Part shown: positions 1 to 7,940 of the stretch, piece by piece
Numbering within the stretch: the first letter of the stretch is position 1
How the letters are laid out: each line of letters starts with the position of its first letter
Origin: PUMD01 sp964599275
GTDB lineage: Bacteria; Bacillota; Sulfobacillia; SLMV01
Reading direction: 5' to 3'
DNA: 33,061 nt
Assembly: GCA_964599275.1 (NCBI GenBank)
Contig: CAZRFK010000012.1
Span: forward strand, 1-33,061
The notes under the pieces: generated by a model
Databases searched by the model: none
What the model was told of the DNA's origin: nothing
What the model saw: only the letters and a program-made list of their open reading frames with translations
Program-made: the position numbers and the translations under genes

Positions 1-983
1 AAAAACAGCAGGCCGGTGACCACCGAGGTCAGTCCCGTGCGCCCACCTTCGGAAATTCCCGCTGTGCTCTCCACATAGGTGGTGACAGTGCTGGTTCCCA
101 TCAGGGCGCCACCAACAGTACCCACTGCATCTGCCAGCATCGCGCGGTCCACCTTGGGAAGCCGACCCTCATCATCGAGGTAACCGGCGCGTGCACCTGT
201 TCCCAGCAGCGTACCCATGGTGTCAAATACATCGACGAAAATGAATGAGAAGATCACAAAGAAGGGTATAGTCGTCAGTGCTGAAAGATCCAGCTGCAGT
301 GCAATCGGTCCAAGACCGGCCGGCATTCCGAAGATCTCGCCCAGACTGGATGGGAATTCCTGAATACCCATAAAGAAACTCAGAATCGTGGTCAGAAAAA
401 TCCCCAGAAGTATGGCTCCCTTTACTTTACGCGCCATCAACACAGCCATGATCACAAGACCAATCAGGGTAAGCAGCGGACCAGGCTGGGTAAGATTACC
501 CAGAGATATCAGCGTAGCCTCGTATCCGACAATTACTCCCCCACTCTGCAGGCCGATGAAGGCAATGAACAATCCAATACCCGCAGCTACTGCTTTTTTA
601 AGAGTGGTGGGAACGGCCGCATCTATGTAATGTATTGTTCCCGTCAGAGCCAAAATGGCAAACACTACACCGGAGGCAAAAACCGCAGCCAGAGCGGCCT
701 GCCATCCGTAGGTTCCCGCCACCGTGAAGGCAAAGAACGCATTCAGGCCCATGCCGCTGGCCATGGCAAATGGATAATTGGTCAGAAGGGCCATGATAAT
801 ACTGCTCAGGCCTGCTGTGAGTATGGTGGCTGTCATTACTGGCCCGCGGGGCATTCCGGCGGCACTTAAAATATCTGGATTAACAAAGATAATATAGGCC
901 ATGGTCATAAAAGTAGTGACGCCGGCAATAACTTCGGTGCGTATATCAGTATTGTGTTCTTGCAGTTTGAAAAAGTCTGTCAT
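1..983 (-). CDS. NCS2/AzgA-type adenine/guanine/hypoxanthine permease, C-terminus cut off by window edge
   Basis: Partial gene: 327 codons run from an ATG at 983-981 to the window edge without a stop. The N-terminus reads MTDFFKLQEHNTDIRTE and is followed by successive hydrophobic helices. Family signatures are visible: an FMTMAYIIFVNP segment in the first helix, ASGMGLNAFFA near residue 75, a FVDVFDTMGTLLGT segment near residue 265 and GTSTVTTYVES near residue 308. These are hallmarks of the AzgA/PbuG subfamily of nucleobase:cation symporters, which import purine bases across the cytoplasmic membrane; full-length members are about 430-470 residues, so roughly a quarter is missing. A GAGGAGGA ribosome binding site lies 6 bases before the ATG. 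I looked for a purine riboswitch in the roughly 300 bases upstream and saw no conserved core. The adenine deaminase at 25557-27347 could act on its substrate but is not linked. Which purine is carried is uncertain. Confidence 0.93.
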   Translation of the reverse strand, partial: MTDFFKLQEHNTDIRTEVIAGVTTFMTMAYIIFVNPDILSAAGMPRGPVMTATILTAGLSSIIMALLTNYPFAMASGMGLNAFFAFTVAGTYGWQAALAAVFASGVVFAILALTGTIHYIDAAVPTTLKKAVAAGIGLFIAFIGLQSGGVIVGYEATLISLGNLTQPGPLLTLIGLVIMAVLMARKVKGAILLGIFLTTILSFFMGIQEFPSSLGEIFGMPAGLGPIALQLDLSALTTIPFFVIFSFIFVDVFDTMGTLLGTGARAGYLDDEGRLPKVDRAMLADAVGTVGGALMGTSTVTTYVESTAGISEGGRTGLTSVVTGLLF

Positions 984-1232
984 CTCGTAATCCTCCTCTT
1001 TATTTGATTTTTAAAACCGAAACCTGTCAATACGACCTCCCTTCATCAAGGTGAATGCATCTTGAAATTTCAGCGCTTCGATAATGCCGTTCTCCAACAT
1101 AAGCACATTCGACATAAAACGGGGAGATCCTGTGCAACGGCAGAGGAAAATTTATATAAACTGCCGCAATTTCAAAGGGAATGCCGTCTTGGAAAGAGAA
1201 AACTGAAATTGCACTGAAGGAGGATGCAGTAA

Positions 1233-1272
1233 GTGGGGACACAGACCATGGACGACCAGACCTCGTCCCCAC
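1233..1272. repeat. Inverted repeat, 8-bp arms, in the gap between permease and membrane protein
   Basis: GTGGGGAC (1233-1240) and GTCCCCAC (1265-1272) are perfect inverted arms separated by 24 bases. No T-run follows on either strand, so it is not a convincing intrinsic terminator. It sits just past the stop of the membrane protein gene (minus strand) and could be a weak transcript end or a protein-binding site. The rest of 984-1281 shows no gene; an 81-codon open frame there has no family resemblance. Confidence 0.35.
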
Positions 1273-1281
1273 ATCGTGGAA

Positions 1282-1812
1282 CTACTGGAGCATCTCCAGT
1301 CTTGAGCTCCACTTTTTAATTTTCCGGTATATTGGAGGAATGCAGTAGCGCAAAAACATTATCATCAGCGTTCCACCCAGAGTGGGCCACATCCCCGTAC
1401 GGAACATGTGACCGCGGGTACGGTGCCAGGGAAACAGAAGCTGACCGGTATACCACACCTCAGGGTTCAGCAGAGAATAGATACCATCAATAATATCTGG
1501 AGCCACAGAACCAGCAATAGCCAGCAGCCGGAGGTTACTCTGTCGGGCATTTGTCATTCTGTGCCGCAGGGCCAGGTGCAGGACAATTAATATGCCAGCA
1601 ACCTGAGCCAGCACAAAAGGACGAGCAGCGCGCAGGTGGAGAGGGTTGAACCAGTTGACCGTGTAATCAATATCGATCAGATCAAGAATAATGTGCGAGG
1701 CAAATCCACCGGCAAATGACAGACCTCCCTTTACCCTATCGGGCAAATTGAAGTAATGAGTCTGCTCACCTATCAGATCTCCCACCACCACGTGTTTCAA
1801 GATATCACTCAT
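1282..1812 (-). CDS. Small integral membrane protein with His/Asp motifs (metal-dependent hydrolase-like)
   Basis: A 176-residue protein starting at ATG 1812-1810, with a GGAGGG ribosome binding site upstream. Features by position: a HVVVGDLIGE start (residues 7-16), a GGFASHIILDLID segment (35-47, His40 and Asp44), a hydrophobic helix around 64-84, a GSVAPDIIDG motif (101-110, two Asp), a WHRTRGH motif (129-135, two His) and a C-terminal helix around 143-156. Paired SHxxLDxI, PDxxD and HRxxxH motifs recur in small bacterial membrane proteins annotated as putative metal-dependent hydrolases (YdjM/DUF457-like), usually of unknown substrate. No operon partner: the permease downstream on the same strand is about 300 bases away. 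Function not assigned; the metal-binding inference rests only on motif resemblance. Confidence 0.72.
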   Translation of the reverse strand: MSDILKHVVVGDLIGEQTHYFNLPDRVKGGLSFAGGFASHIILDLIDIDYTVNWFNPLHLRAARPFVLAQVAGILIVLHLALRHRMTNARQSNLRLLAIAGSVAPDIIDGIYSLLNPEVWYTGQLLFPWHRTRGHMFRTGMWPTLGGTLMIMFLRYCIPPIYRKIKKWSSRLEMLQ

Positions 1813-2064
1813 GCATCAACCCTCCTACCTCGGAGTCAGATTACGATATAAATGATCACCTTAGGTCACAGACGGAATTTAATGATTATCGGGATGATAG
1901 CACTCCAAATCTTCGAATTCAGGTTACCATAAGGTTCAGACAAATTACAGATAACCAGTGATAACTGTACCGGCGGTTGTGTAACATGGCTATCCGGTCA
2001 CCTTCATCTATCTTCTACAGCAGATCAATTTATCCTGATTGAGGACCGATACCCCGAGCGGCTC

Positions 2065-2093
2065 TTGCTCTGGAGATTTCCATAGATTATTAT
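2065..2093 (+). promoter_or_regulatory. Candidate sigma-A-type promoter for the GTPase leader
   Basis: TTGCTC (2065-2070) as a weak -35 and TATTAT (2088-2093) as a good -10, with a 17-base spacer. Transcription would start near 2100 and produce a leader of about 270 bases before the ATG at 2371. The -35 matches only three of six consensus positions, so this is tentative. The rest of 1813-2064 shows no gene or strong signal. Confidence 0.35.
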
Positions 2094-2099
2094 GACAGT

Positions 2100-2347
2100 T
2101 GTTGAACACGAGAAGGGAGCAGTCTGAATGTCCAGCAGGAACCTCATCCACGCCATACTGTTAGTGCAGCGCTGCCGATACGGCGGAACACAAGCCGTCT
2201 TCGAGGGTGAAGTATGCCCTCATAGAGTAGATAGGTTCCCGGACGGCTGCCCACGGAGTATGAATACCGTCAGCCCGTTTGTCTGAGATAAGGCAAATCA
2301 ATAATTACTGATTACCTGCCCACCGGGAACCATCCGGTGGTTTTTTT
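2100..2347 (+). ncRNA. Structured 5' leader with mutually exclusive pairings: candidate attenuator or riboswitch upstream of the TGS GTPase
   Basis: Three segments compete. GGTTCCCGG (2234-2242) is perfectly complementary over 9 bases to CCGGGAACC (2323-2331), whose first bases also form the 5' arm of the terminator stem (2320-2326). The same 2230-2239 stretch can instead pair with GGAACCT plus ATC at 2138-2148 (10 pairs with one bulged C), which would free the terminator. Between 2243 and 2322 there are three local hairpins: GGCTG...CAGCC around an ACG/GTAT stem (2245-2275), GTTTGTCT with AGGCAAAT (2274-2299), and AATCA with TGATT just after. Inside the alternative fold lie GAGGGT/GCCCTC (2198-2217) and GCCG/CGGC stems. 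I recognise no known riboswitch, T-box or stable RNA core. The leader hypothesis is supported by position: nothing else on this strand lies upstream. It could instead be an independent small RNA. Confidence 0.5.
2320..2347 (+). terminator. Intrinsic terminator inside the GTPase leader
   Basis: CCACCGG (2320-2326), a 7-base loop and CCGGTGG (2334-2340) are followed immediately by seven T (2341-2347). It lies 23 bases before the ATG of the GTPase and after its likely promoter, so it would stop leader transcripts unless an alternative fold forms. Confidence 0.85.
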
Positions 2348-2370
2348 GATGTGCGAAAGGAGTTTCCCAT

Positions 2371-3309
2371 ATGCCTATTCCAGCAGATGTAGTGCGCAGG
2401 AAGTTGAAAACACAGCTGAAAGGCCTGTCTGAACCGGACAAGGTACAGCTGCTGAAAAAGACACTGAACGAATTACCAGGTTACACCTCCGGCCCCTACG
2501 GCCGGCTGAAAAGATGGATAAAGAATCAGATCAAGGGGGCGGAAAAACAGACCAGGGTAGTTCACCGGGAGAGTTTCATGGTGGCAAAGGAAGGGGACTG
2601 TACCGCCGTCCTGGTTGGAGCCCCCAACTGCGGCAAATCGTCACTGTTGTCAGCTTTGACCGGTCGACAGGTGCGAATTGGGAACTACCCGTTCACCACT
2701 CTCAAACCAGTAGCCGGCATGGTTAAGGTGGATGGAGCCTATATTCAGCTGGTTGAAGTCCCCGGCCTGGTGGAAGGAGCGGCAGAAGGTAAGGGTAACG
2801 GGAAAGCCTTCCTGTCTGCTGTACGCGCAGCGGATGTAGCTGTGTTTGTGGGAGCATTGACCGAACAAGGTTTCAATCAGTTCTGTACTATCTATCAGGA
2901 GGTGGTTGACGCTGATATTGATTTACCTGGCTTTGTCATAGCCAGCAAGTGCGACCTGCCCTCGGCGGATGCAGTTTTTGAAAGGTATGAACAGGTCACT
3001 GCCGGAAAAACAGTCATACGGGCATCGGCAGAGACCAGGGAAGGTTTTGATGATGTACTCCAGCATTTGTGGAAAGCATCTGGCCTGATCAGGGTCTTTC
3101 CACACACATCAGGTGATGGCGAGGGTGAACCGATAATAATGAAATCGGAAAGTACAGTAAGGGAGTTTTCCGAAGAGATTCACTCGAACCTGAGCAATGA
3201 TATCACACAGGCGCGAATCTGGGGCCCTTCGGCAAAGTTCCCAGGCCAACTGGCCCCAATAAAGCACAGACTGAAAGACGGCGACAGAGTGCAGCTCATC
3301 ACCAGCTGA
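2371..3309 (+). CDS. DRG/Obg-like GTPase with C-terminal TGS domain
   Basis: A 312-residue protein. The N-terminal helical segment (about 1-72) resembles that of DRG-type GTPases. The G domain follows: P-loop GAPNCGKS (83-90), switch region YPFTTLKP (106-113), G3 VEVPGLVEGA (128-137), G4 SKCD (192-195) and G5 SAE (219-221). The C-terminal TGS domain covers about 250-312, ending LKDGDRVQLI. This order matches DRG/Rbg GTPases of archaea and eukaryotes, known for ribosome association, more than ribosome-assembly Obg, which has an N-terminal glycine-rich domain. Two signature residues are unusual: Glu replaces the usual Asp in the G3 DxPG, and Ser replaces Asn in the G4 NKxD. The ribosome binding site GAAAGGAG precedes the ATG. 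Expression may be controlled by the leader terminator at 2320-2347. The cellular role in this organism is unknown. Confidence 0.9.
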   Translation: MPIPADVVRRKLKTQLKGLSEPDKVQLLKKTLNELPGYTSGPYGRLKRWIKNQIKGAEKQTRVVHRESFMVAKEGDCTAVLVGAPNCGKSSLLSALTGRQVRIGNYPFTTLKPVAGMVKVDGAYIQLVEVPGLVEGAAEGKGNGKAFLSAVRAADVAVFVGALTEQGFNQFCTIYQEVVDADIDLPGFVIASKCDLPSADAVFERYEQVTAGKTVIRASAETREGFDDVLQHLWKASGLIRVFPHTSGDGEGEPIIMKSESTVREFSEEIHSNLSNDITQARIWGPSAKFPGQLAPIKHRLKDGDRVQLITS

Positions 3310-3352
3310 TAATCAACTGATATAGACAGGTGCCTGCTTCACTCACAGTTGG

Positions 3353-3380
3353 GGGGAGGCATTAATCGAGCTGCCTCCCC
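3353..3380. terminator. Hairpin between convergent genes, probable terminator
   Basis: GGGGAGGCA (3353-3361) and TGCCTCCCC (3372-3380) form a perfect 9-bp stem with a 10-base loop, between the converging GTPase and dehydratase genes. The following T content is modest (TCCCCTTGTT), so termination may be partial. Confidence 0.6.
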
Positions 3381-3405
3381 TCCCCTTGTTCTATCTCCTG
3401 GAAAA

Positions 3406-4377
3406 TTAACTGACAGATGCTAACCTGGCTATGATTTCAGGATCAATGTTTCTACCCGACAGAATGAGGGCACAGCTGCCATTCCCGACGTAATATTCTG
3501 GATTGATCTTCCCGGTCAGTACAGCTGCTGCCGGCAGAGCTGCTGCTCCCTCAGCTACTATCTTCTCCTCCAGTATCAGATGACGTATGGCCTCTGCAAT
3601 TTCATCCTCGGAGACGATTACCATATCATCCACAGTCCGCAGCACTATATCCAGCGTTTCTTCGGGAATATCACCAGCTGTGGCTTCTGATAGGGTTGGA
3701 TGATGTTCTACCTCGACCATTTCCCCTTCTTTCACCGAACGGTACATGGGACAGGAAGCTTCGGGCTGCACTCCAATTACCTTTATGTGCGGTGCTGCAC
3801 TTTTCAGAGCTACAGCCATCCCGCCGATCAATCCCCCGCCCCCTACGGGCACTATCACCGCATCAAGGCGGTCGGTCTGCTCAAGCATCTCCAGGGCAGC
3901 AGTACCCTGGCCGGCAATTATATCCCGGTCGCAGTAGGGGCTGACATACTCCAGATCATCATCCTGGGCCAGTTTACGGGCATATTCTTCGGCCCTATCA
4001 TAGGTTTCCCCCTCACACAGGAGGTCAACATCAAAACGGGCTATGTTTTTGATCTTGGCGTCGGGTGTACCTTCAGGCACCACCACCACGGCATCACGAG
4101 CCAGGACTTGACAGGCGTAGGCCGTGGCTGCACCATGATTTCCACTGGAGGCGGTGACTATTTTCTGGTTGTCGGACATTCGCAGCAGCTTGCTGAATGC
4201 TCCCCGCACCTTGAAAGAACCCGTCGGCTGAAACATCTCCAACTTCAAGAGCAACCTCACTCCAGCCTGCTCCGTCAAGTTGGGAGCAGAAATAAGGGGG
4301 GTGGGCTGCAGATATTCCTCCAGCATAATACGGGTCTGGGTGATCATCTCAAATGCTGGTTCAACGGGATTGGTCAT
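3406..4377 (-). CDS. Threonine/serine dehydratase-like PLP enzyme (fold type II)
   Basis: A 323-residue protein. The PLP lysine lies in TGSFKVRGA (Lys56), the substrate-binding loop is SSGNHG (77-82), and the phosphate-anchoring loop is GGGG (179-182). These are the hallmarks of L-threonine ammonia-lyase and serine racemase-type enzymes, which deaminate threonine or serine to 2-oxo acids and ammonia in the cytoplasm. There is no C-terminal ACT regulatory domain (biosynthetic IlvA is about 500 residues), so this is the short catabolic form. The start ATG at 4377-4375 follows GGAAGGGG by 6-7 bases. No isoleucine-pathway gene is adjacent. A related enzyme (EutB) acts in ectoine degradation in some halophiles, but no partner supports that here. 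Substrate assignment is by family only. Confidence 0.9.
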   Translation of the reverse strand: MTNPVEPAFEMITQTRIMLEEYLQPTPLISAPNLTEQAGVRLLLKLEMFQPTGSFKVRGAFSKLLRMSDNQKIVTASSGNHGAATAYACQVLARDAVVVVPEGTPDAKIKNIARFDVDLLCEGETYDRAEEYARKLAQDDDLEYVSPYCDRDIIAGQGTAALEMLEQTDRLDAVIVPVGGGGLIGGMAVALKSAAPHIKVIGVQPEASCPMYRSVKEGEMVEVEHHPTLSEATAGDIPEETLDIVLRTVDDMVIVSEDEIAEAIRHLILEEKIVAEGAAALPAAAVLTGKINPEYYVGNGSCALILSGRNIDPEIIARLASVS

Positions 4378-5018
4378 ATATATACCCCTTCCATGATGGA
4401 TTTACTTTTCCACTACTCAAAACACGACTTCTGTTGTTAGGTCAATTGTAAGGCATCTCAGGTATTGGTCTGACCTGTCATCCTCGATCATCAAACTTGT
4501 TGTCCTTTCAGATCTTTCAGGGAAGCAACATCTGCAATGGCTCCGATGCCGACACAGCATTGCTATACCGCTGCACACGGCTCCGGTATATAGATATAAA
4601 TCCTGCTTTTGCTGTCTAAAAACTATACTATAACCGGCTATAAAGCCTCTACACCTTCTGCTTAAACAAATAACCCAGCACAACCAAAAGCACTGCAGTC
4701 AAAAGTGAACCATACTCTTCATCTCCACCTGAATAAAATAAACACCCAAAGCAAACAAGCAATCAAATATTATCCCTCATACTCATCCTGATGGAATTAT
4801 GTCACAAGCACAACTGCCGGGTAAGACTGTGTTGATCCTTAACCCAGTACAATCAGAATTTAATGAGGTGAGGGCGACAGATCAAAAGTAACAGGTCCTT
4901 TTTCTATCTAATCGACTCAAAATCCCCCAACAGAGACTGAATCAGGCAGGTAATGATTACAAACTCCTTGAATCTGTAATTACCGAACAGATAATCCTTT
5001 TTCAGGCGGGGTGAAATT
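4378..5018. other. Intergenic region between divergent dehydratase and MlrC-like genes
   Basis: 641 bases without a confident gene. On the minus strand, short stretches look like eroded coding sequence: GIGAIADVASLKDLKGQQ (around 4503-4560) and, after a frame change, MIEDDRSDQYLRCLTIDLTT (around 4420-4490), each with normal codon choice but no long open frame. I cannot assign them to a family. Promoters for both flanking genes must lie here, but I see none strong enough to mark. Confidence 0.4.
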
Positions 5019-6491
5019 ATGTACAAGATTGCTATAGGCGGGTTTTCACATGAGACACACACCTTTTTGGACAAACTGACTGACATCGAAGACTTTGAAG
5101 TCCGCGGAGTGCAGTACGGTGAAGATGTGATTTCAGAAAATGAGGAAGTTCACGGTTATATCAAGGGATTCATTGATATACTGCGCGAACAAAAAGCAGA
5201 ACCTGTAGGCACAGTCAGCGCTGGAGCAAGCGTACACGGCCATGTTACAGCCCGGGCCTTTGACAAGTATACCGGTGAAATGGTCGAGCGGCTGCAAAAC
5301 CTGGAAAACCTCGACGGTGTTCTTCTAGCCCTGCACGGAGCCATGGCAGCAGAGAACCACCTCAAGGCGGAAGCAGAAGTGGTGCGCAGGGTTCGAAATG
5401 CGGTTGGCGACATTCCAATAATGGTTACCCTCGATCTTCACGCCAACGAGGATCACGAGCTCACCGATGCAGCAGATGCAGTCTTTGTCTGCAAGAAGTA
5501 TCCTCACACAGACACCTATGAGACTGGAGTCGCCGCCTCCCGCTGTCTGCTGAAGACACTCCGGGGAGACTTCAAACCTGAAGTCGCCTTACACAAGCCG
5601 AAGGTTCTGTCCCCCAGCGTCTTTCAGTGGTCAGAAGCTCCGCCGATGACCGATTTCCGGCAGCGCGCTGATGAATGGAAAAACAAGGAGGACAGCATCT
5701 ACTATATCTCCATCGCCCCCGGATTCGGTTACGCCGATGTCCCAGATGCCGGCGCCTCGGCAATTGTTGTCACCGACGGTGACCGGGGCCTGGCAGAAAC
5801 CGTAGCCAGAGATATCTCCTTACTGATGTGGAAAAAGCGGGAGCAGCTGGCCACCAAGCCCATCCTCGGACCGGAGGATGCAGTAAGAGAAGCCATGGAA
5901 TCTGTCGATGAAGGAAGTACACCAGTTGTGCTGGCGGACGGCTCAGACCGCACCGGCGACAGCACTTACGTCCCCCGTGAGCTGTTGACGCAGCAGGCAT
6001 CCGGATGGGCACTTTCCAGCATGAACGATGCTGATGCTGTACAGAAATGCCAGGATGCCGGTCTTCAGAGCACCCTTGAACTATCAATCGGTGGCTGGGG
6101 GCAGGCCTCAGGAGAGCCCCTGCAGGTTACCGGAAAAGTGGTTTTCCTGGATGAAGTAACTTACCAGCTCACCGGGCCGATGGGTACTGGAAGAAAGGTG
6201 CACTGCGGGCCGTCGGCGGTATTGGATCTGGGAGATGAACGCTACGTGGTTCTGACCAGCCGCAACCACCAGGTTCGTGACGAGGCAGGCTTCAGCGCTT
6301 TCGGCCTGGATCCTGCAGGGCTGGACATCCTGGTAGTAAGATCTCGCGTGCATTTCCGCGCCTACTATGACCAGGAGGCCAGTGAAATAATTGAAGTGGA
6401 TGCTCCCGGCATGGGCCCGGCGGACCTGACAGTGCTGGATTATGAAAATGTTCCCGCTGATCTTTACCCTGTTGGTAGTGATTGGCGCTGA
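5019..6491 (+). CDS. M81 family metallohydrolase (MlrC-like)
   Basis: A 490-residue protein. The N-terminal domain holds the family motifs: GFSHETHTF (8-16), LHGAM (105-109), DLHAN (139-143) and YPHTD (161-165); the His, Asp and Glu residues in these motifs are the zinc ligands of this family. A conserved DGSDRTGDSTYV segment follows (about 309-320), then the MlrC C-terminal domain. MlrC was named for the last step of microcystin-LR breakdown in Sphingopyxis, but most homologues are uncharacterised peptidase- or amidase-like enzymes, so no microcystin role should be inferred. No signal peptide is present, so it is probably cytoplasmic. The ATG follows AGGCGGGG by about 7 bases. It stands alone and ends in the shared terminator at 6528-6575. 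Confidence 0.9.
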   Translation: MYKIAIGGFSHETHTFLDKLTDIEDFEVRGVQYGEDVISENEEVHGYIKGFIDILREQKAEPVGTVSAGASVHGHVTARAFDKYTGEMVERLQNLENLDGVLLALHGAMAAENHLKAEAEVVRRVRNAVGDIPIMVTLDLHANEDHELTDAADAVFVCKKYPHTDTYETGVAASRCLLKTLRGDFKPEVALHKPKVLSPSVFQWSEAPPMTDFRQRADEWKNKEDSIYYISIAPGFGYADVPDAGASAIVVTDGDRGLAETVARDISLLMWKKREQLATKPILGPEDAVREAMESVDEGSTPVVLADGSDRTGDSTYVPRELLTQQASGWALSSMNDADAVQKCQDAGLQSTLELSIGGWGQASGEPLQVTGKVVFLDEVTYQLTGPMGTGRKVHCGPSAVLDLGDERYVVLTSRNHQVRDEAGFSAFGLDPAGLDILVVRSRVHFRAYYDQEASEIIEVDAPGMGPADLTVLDYENVPADLYPVGSDWR

Positions 6492-6527
6492 TCTGAGTTT
6501 CAAATCCTTAATAAATGCCCAAAGAAA

Positions 6528-6575
6528 GAAGCCCTCATGAACAGAAGCCAGCGAACATGAGGGCTTCATTTTTTC
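6528..6575. terminator. Bidirectional intrinsic terminator
   Basis: GAAGCCCTCATG (6528-6539) and CATGAGGGCTTC (6556-6567) form a perfect 12-bp stem, followed on the plus strand by ATTTTTTC and on the minus strand by TTTCTTTGG. It separates the converging MlrC-like and hydrolase genes and probably serves both. Confidence 0.93.
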
Positions 6576-6658
6576 TCAGGAGATCCTGTTCAATCAAGAA
6601 TCCAAATCGGATTCAGGACAGTTTTCTACAGCAATGCAGAAGACCTCCATACCATCCT

Positions 6659-7657
6659 TTATTCATTCTCATCGCTGCCGGAAGGTTTCAGATAGTCGGC
6701 CAGATACTCGTAGATTTTCTCCCGGCACTCCCGCGCAAAGCTGGTATCGAGACGATCGAAAGAGTGACCGCCCGGCACATCCTCAAATATCTCATACTCA
6801 AAATCCTTATCTGCAGCCTTCAATGCATTGATGAGATGTTCGACTTCCAGAGAGTTCACATCCTCATCGGCGGTATTGGTGTGAATCAGAAGGGGCGTCT
6901 GCAGTTTGTGCGCGTTCCACGCCGGTGACCGGCGGCGGTATTCATCAACATCCTCATAGGCAGTCTTGCCTATATGGTAGTCAGCGGAATAAAGAGCGCG
7001 GTAGTCGTCAGTCTTGTACCCCATGCGCGCCACCAGGTCGCTGACGGGAACTCCGGCAAAGGCGACTTTATAGGATTCTGGATGATCGAATATATTCATG
7101 AGGGTATGCAGTCCACCGTGCGACCAGCCCATAATCCCCACTCTTTCTGGATCAACCAGGTCGCAGTTTTTCACCATCCAATTGCGGGCAGCGTAGGTGT
7201 CCTCAGTTTCCAGACCTCCGTAATCAATGAGTTTGTAGTGCCTTGGACCGTATCCAGTGCTACCCCGATATTCTGGAGCCACTATCAGATATCCCTGTTC
7301 AAGCAGTTCCCGTACTATGTTGGCTCCGTTGGTATTGAAGTTGGAATGGACTCCACCGTGGGGGAAAACTATCAGGGGGTGTTTCTGGGTCCTGTCGATG
7401 TCCCTGGGAATGAAGGTGTAAACGGGGAATTTGACCGGATTGCCCTTGTCGGCGGGGGACTGCGCAGTGGTATTCTGCGGCGGAGGTCCTACAATTCTCA
7501 TTTTATCAATCTCAGCTATATCCCCAAGTCTCTGATACCACATGACATCATCAATGGCCTTGTGCAATACATCAAACCGGTGCCTCACCTGTTCCTGCCA
7601 TCTCTTGAGGTTTTCAATTTCCTGTTTTACGTCTATTCCATCAGAATTATCAGACAT
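6659..7657 (-). CDS. Prolyl-oligopeptidase-type alpha/beta hydrolase (S9 family)
   Basis: A 332-residue protein. An N-terminal helical segment (about 8-50, rich in charged residues and possibly coiled coil) is followed by an alpha/beta hydrolase core. Visible are an oxyanion-hole HGG (100-102), a PEYRGSTGYG segment (128-137), the nucleophile elbow GWSHGG (177-182, Ser179), the acid Asp264/Asp266 in TADEDVN, and the catalytic His298 in GGHSF. The S9 fold here lacks the large beta-propeller of full prolyl oligopeptidases, so this is a short esterase or peptidase. No signal peptide is present, so it is likely cytoplasmic. The ATG at 7657-7655 follows an AGGTGA element. It is monocistronic by its terminator and its distance to neighbours. 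Substrate unknown. Confidence 0.88.
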   Translation of the reverse strand: MSDNSDGIDVKQEIENLKRWQEQVRHRFDVLHKAIDDVMWYQRLGDIAEIDKMRIVGPPPQNTTAQSPADKGNPVKFPVYTFIPRDIDRTQKHPLIVFPHGGVHSNFNTNGANIVRELLEQGYLIVAPEYRGSTGYGPRHYKLIDYGGLETEDTYAARNWMVKNCDLVDPERVGIMGWSHGGLHTLMNIFDHPESYKVAFAGVPVSDLVARMGYKTDDYRALYSADYHIGKTAYEDVDEYRRRSPAWNAHKLQTPLLIHTNTADEDVNSLEVEHLINALKAADKDFEYEIFEDVPGGHSFDRLDTSFARECREKIYEYLADYLKPSGSDENE

Positions 7658-7826
7658 TCACCTGGTCCTTTCCTGACCCTGCCGCATGATTTGCGGACAA
7701 ATAGGGGCTGTTCACTTTCAAAAGATGTGTTTCTTGCTGGCATCAGCTGGGCATCCCTGACAGCTTTCAACGGGAAATCTGATTTCCCTTCAAGAAGGTG
7801 AGGTAAATTCCATGAGCAGTATAAGG

Positions 7827-7854
7827 CCCCGGCCCAGAACAGACCGGGACGGGG
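7827..7854. repeat. GC-rich hairpin in the 7658-7940 gap
   Basis: CCCCG (7827-7831) pairs with CGGGG (7850-7854), with further G/C pairing inside. Only TTTCTC follows on the plus strand. Its role is unclear; it may help end the exporter operon or insulate the hydrolase promoter. Another short stem, AGGGAA/TTCCCT at 7915-7928, lies just past the exporter operon stop. Confidence 0.3.
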
Positions 7855-7940
7855 TTTCTCCGTACCATAAACTATTCACACCCCACTACTTTTTTGTTTA
7901 AGATGCAAAGGTACAGGGAACTTTCCCTACACCACTGGAT

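Noticed and set aside
1027..1272. 81-codon minus-strand frame
   Set aside because: No ribosome site, no family likeness and poor composition; probably chance.
984..1280. Purine riboswitch upstream of the permease
   Set aside because: I looked for the conserved purine aptamer core on the minus strand and did not see it.
2230..2335. tRNA or tRNA-Sec fold in the GTPase leader
   Set aside because: The closing stem and three hairpins look cloverleaf-like, but there is no T-loop motif or anticodon arm of proper length.
3696..4440. Long plus-strand frames over the dehydratase
   Set aside because: Antisense shadows of a clear PLP-enzyme gene.
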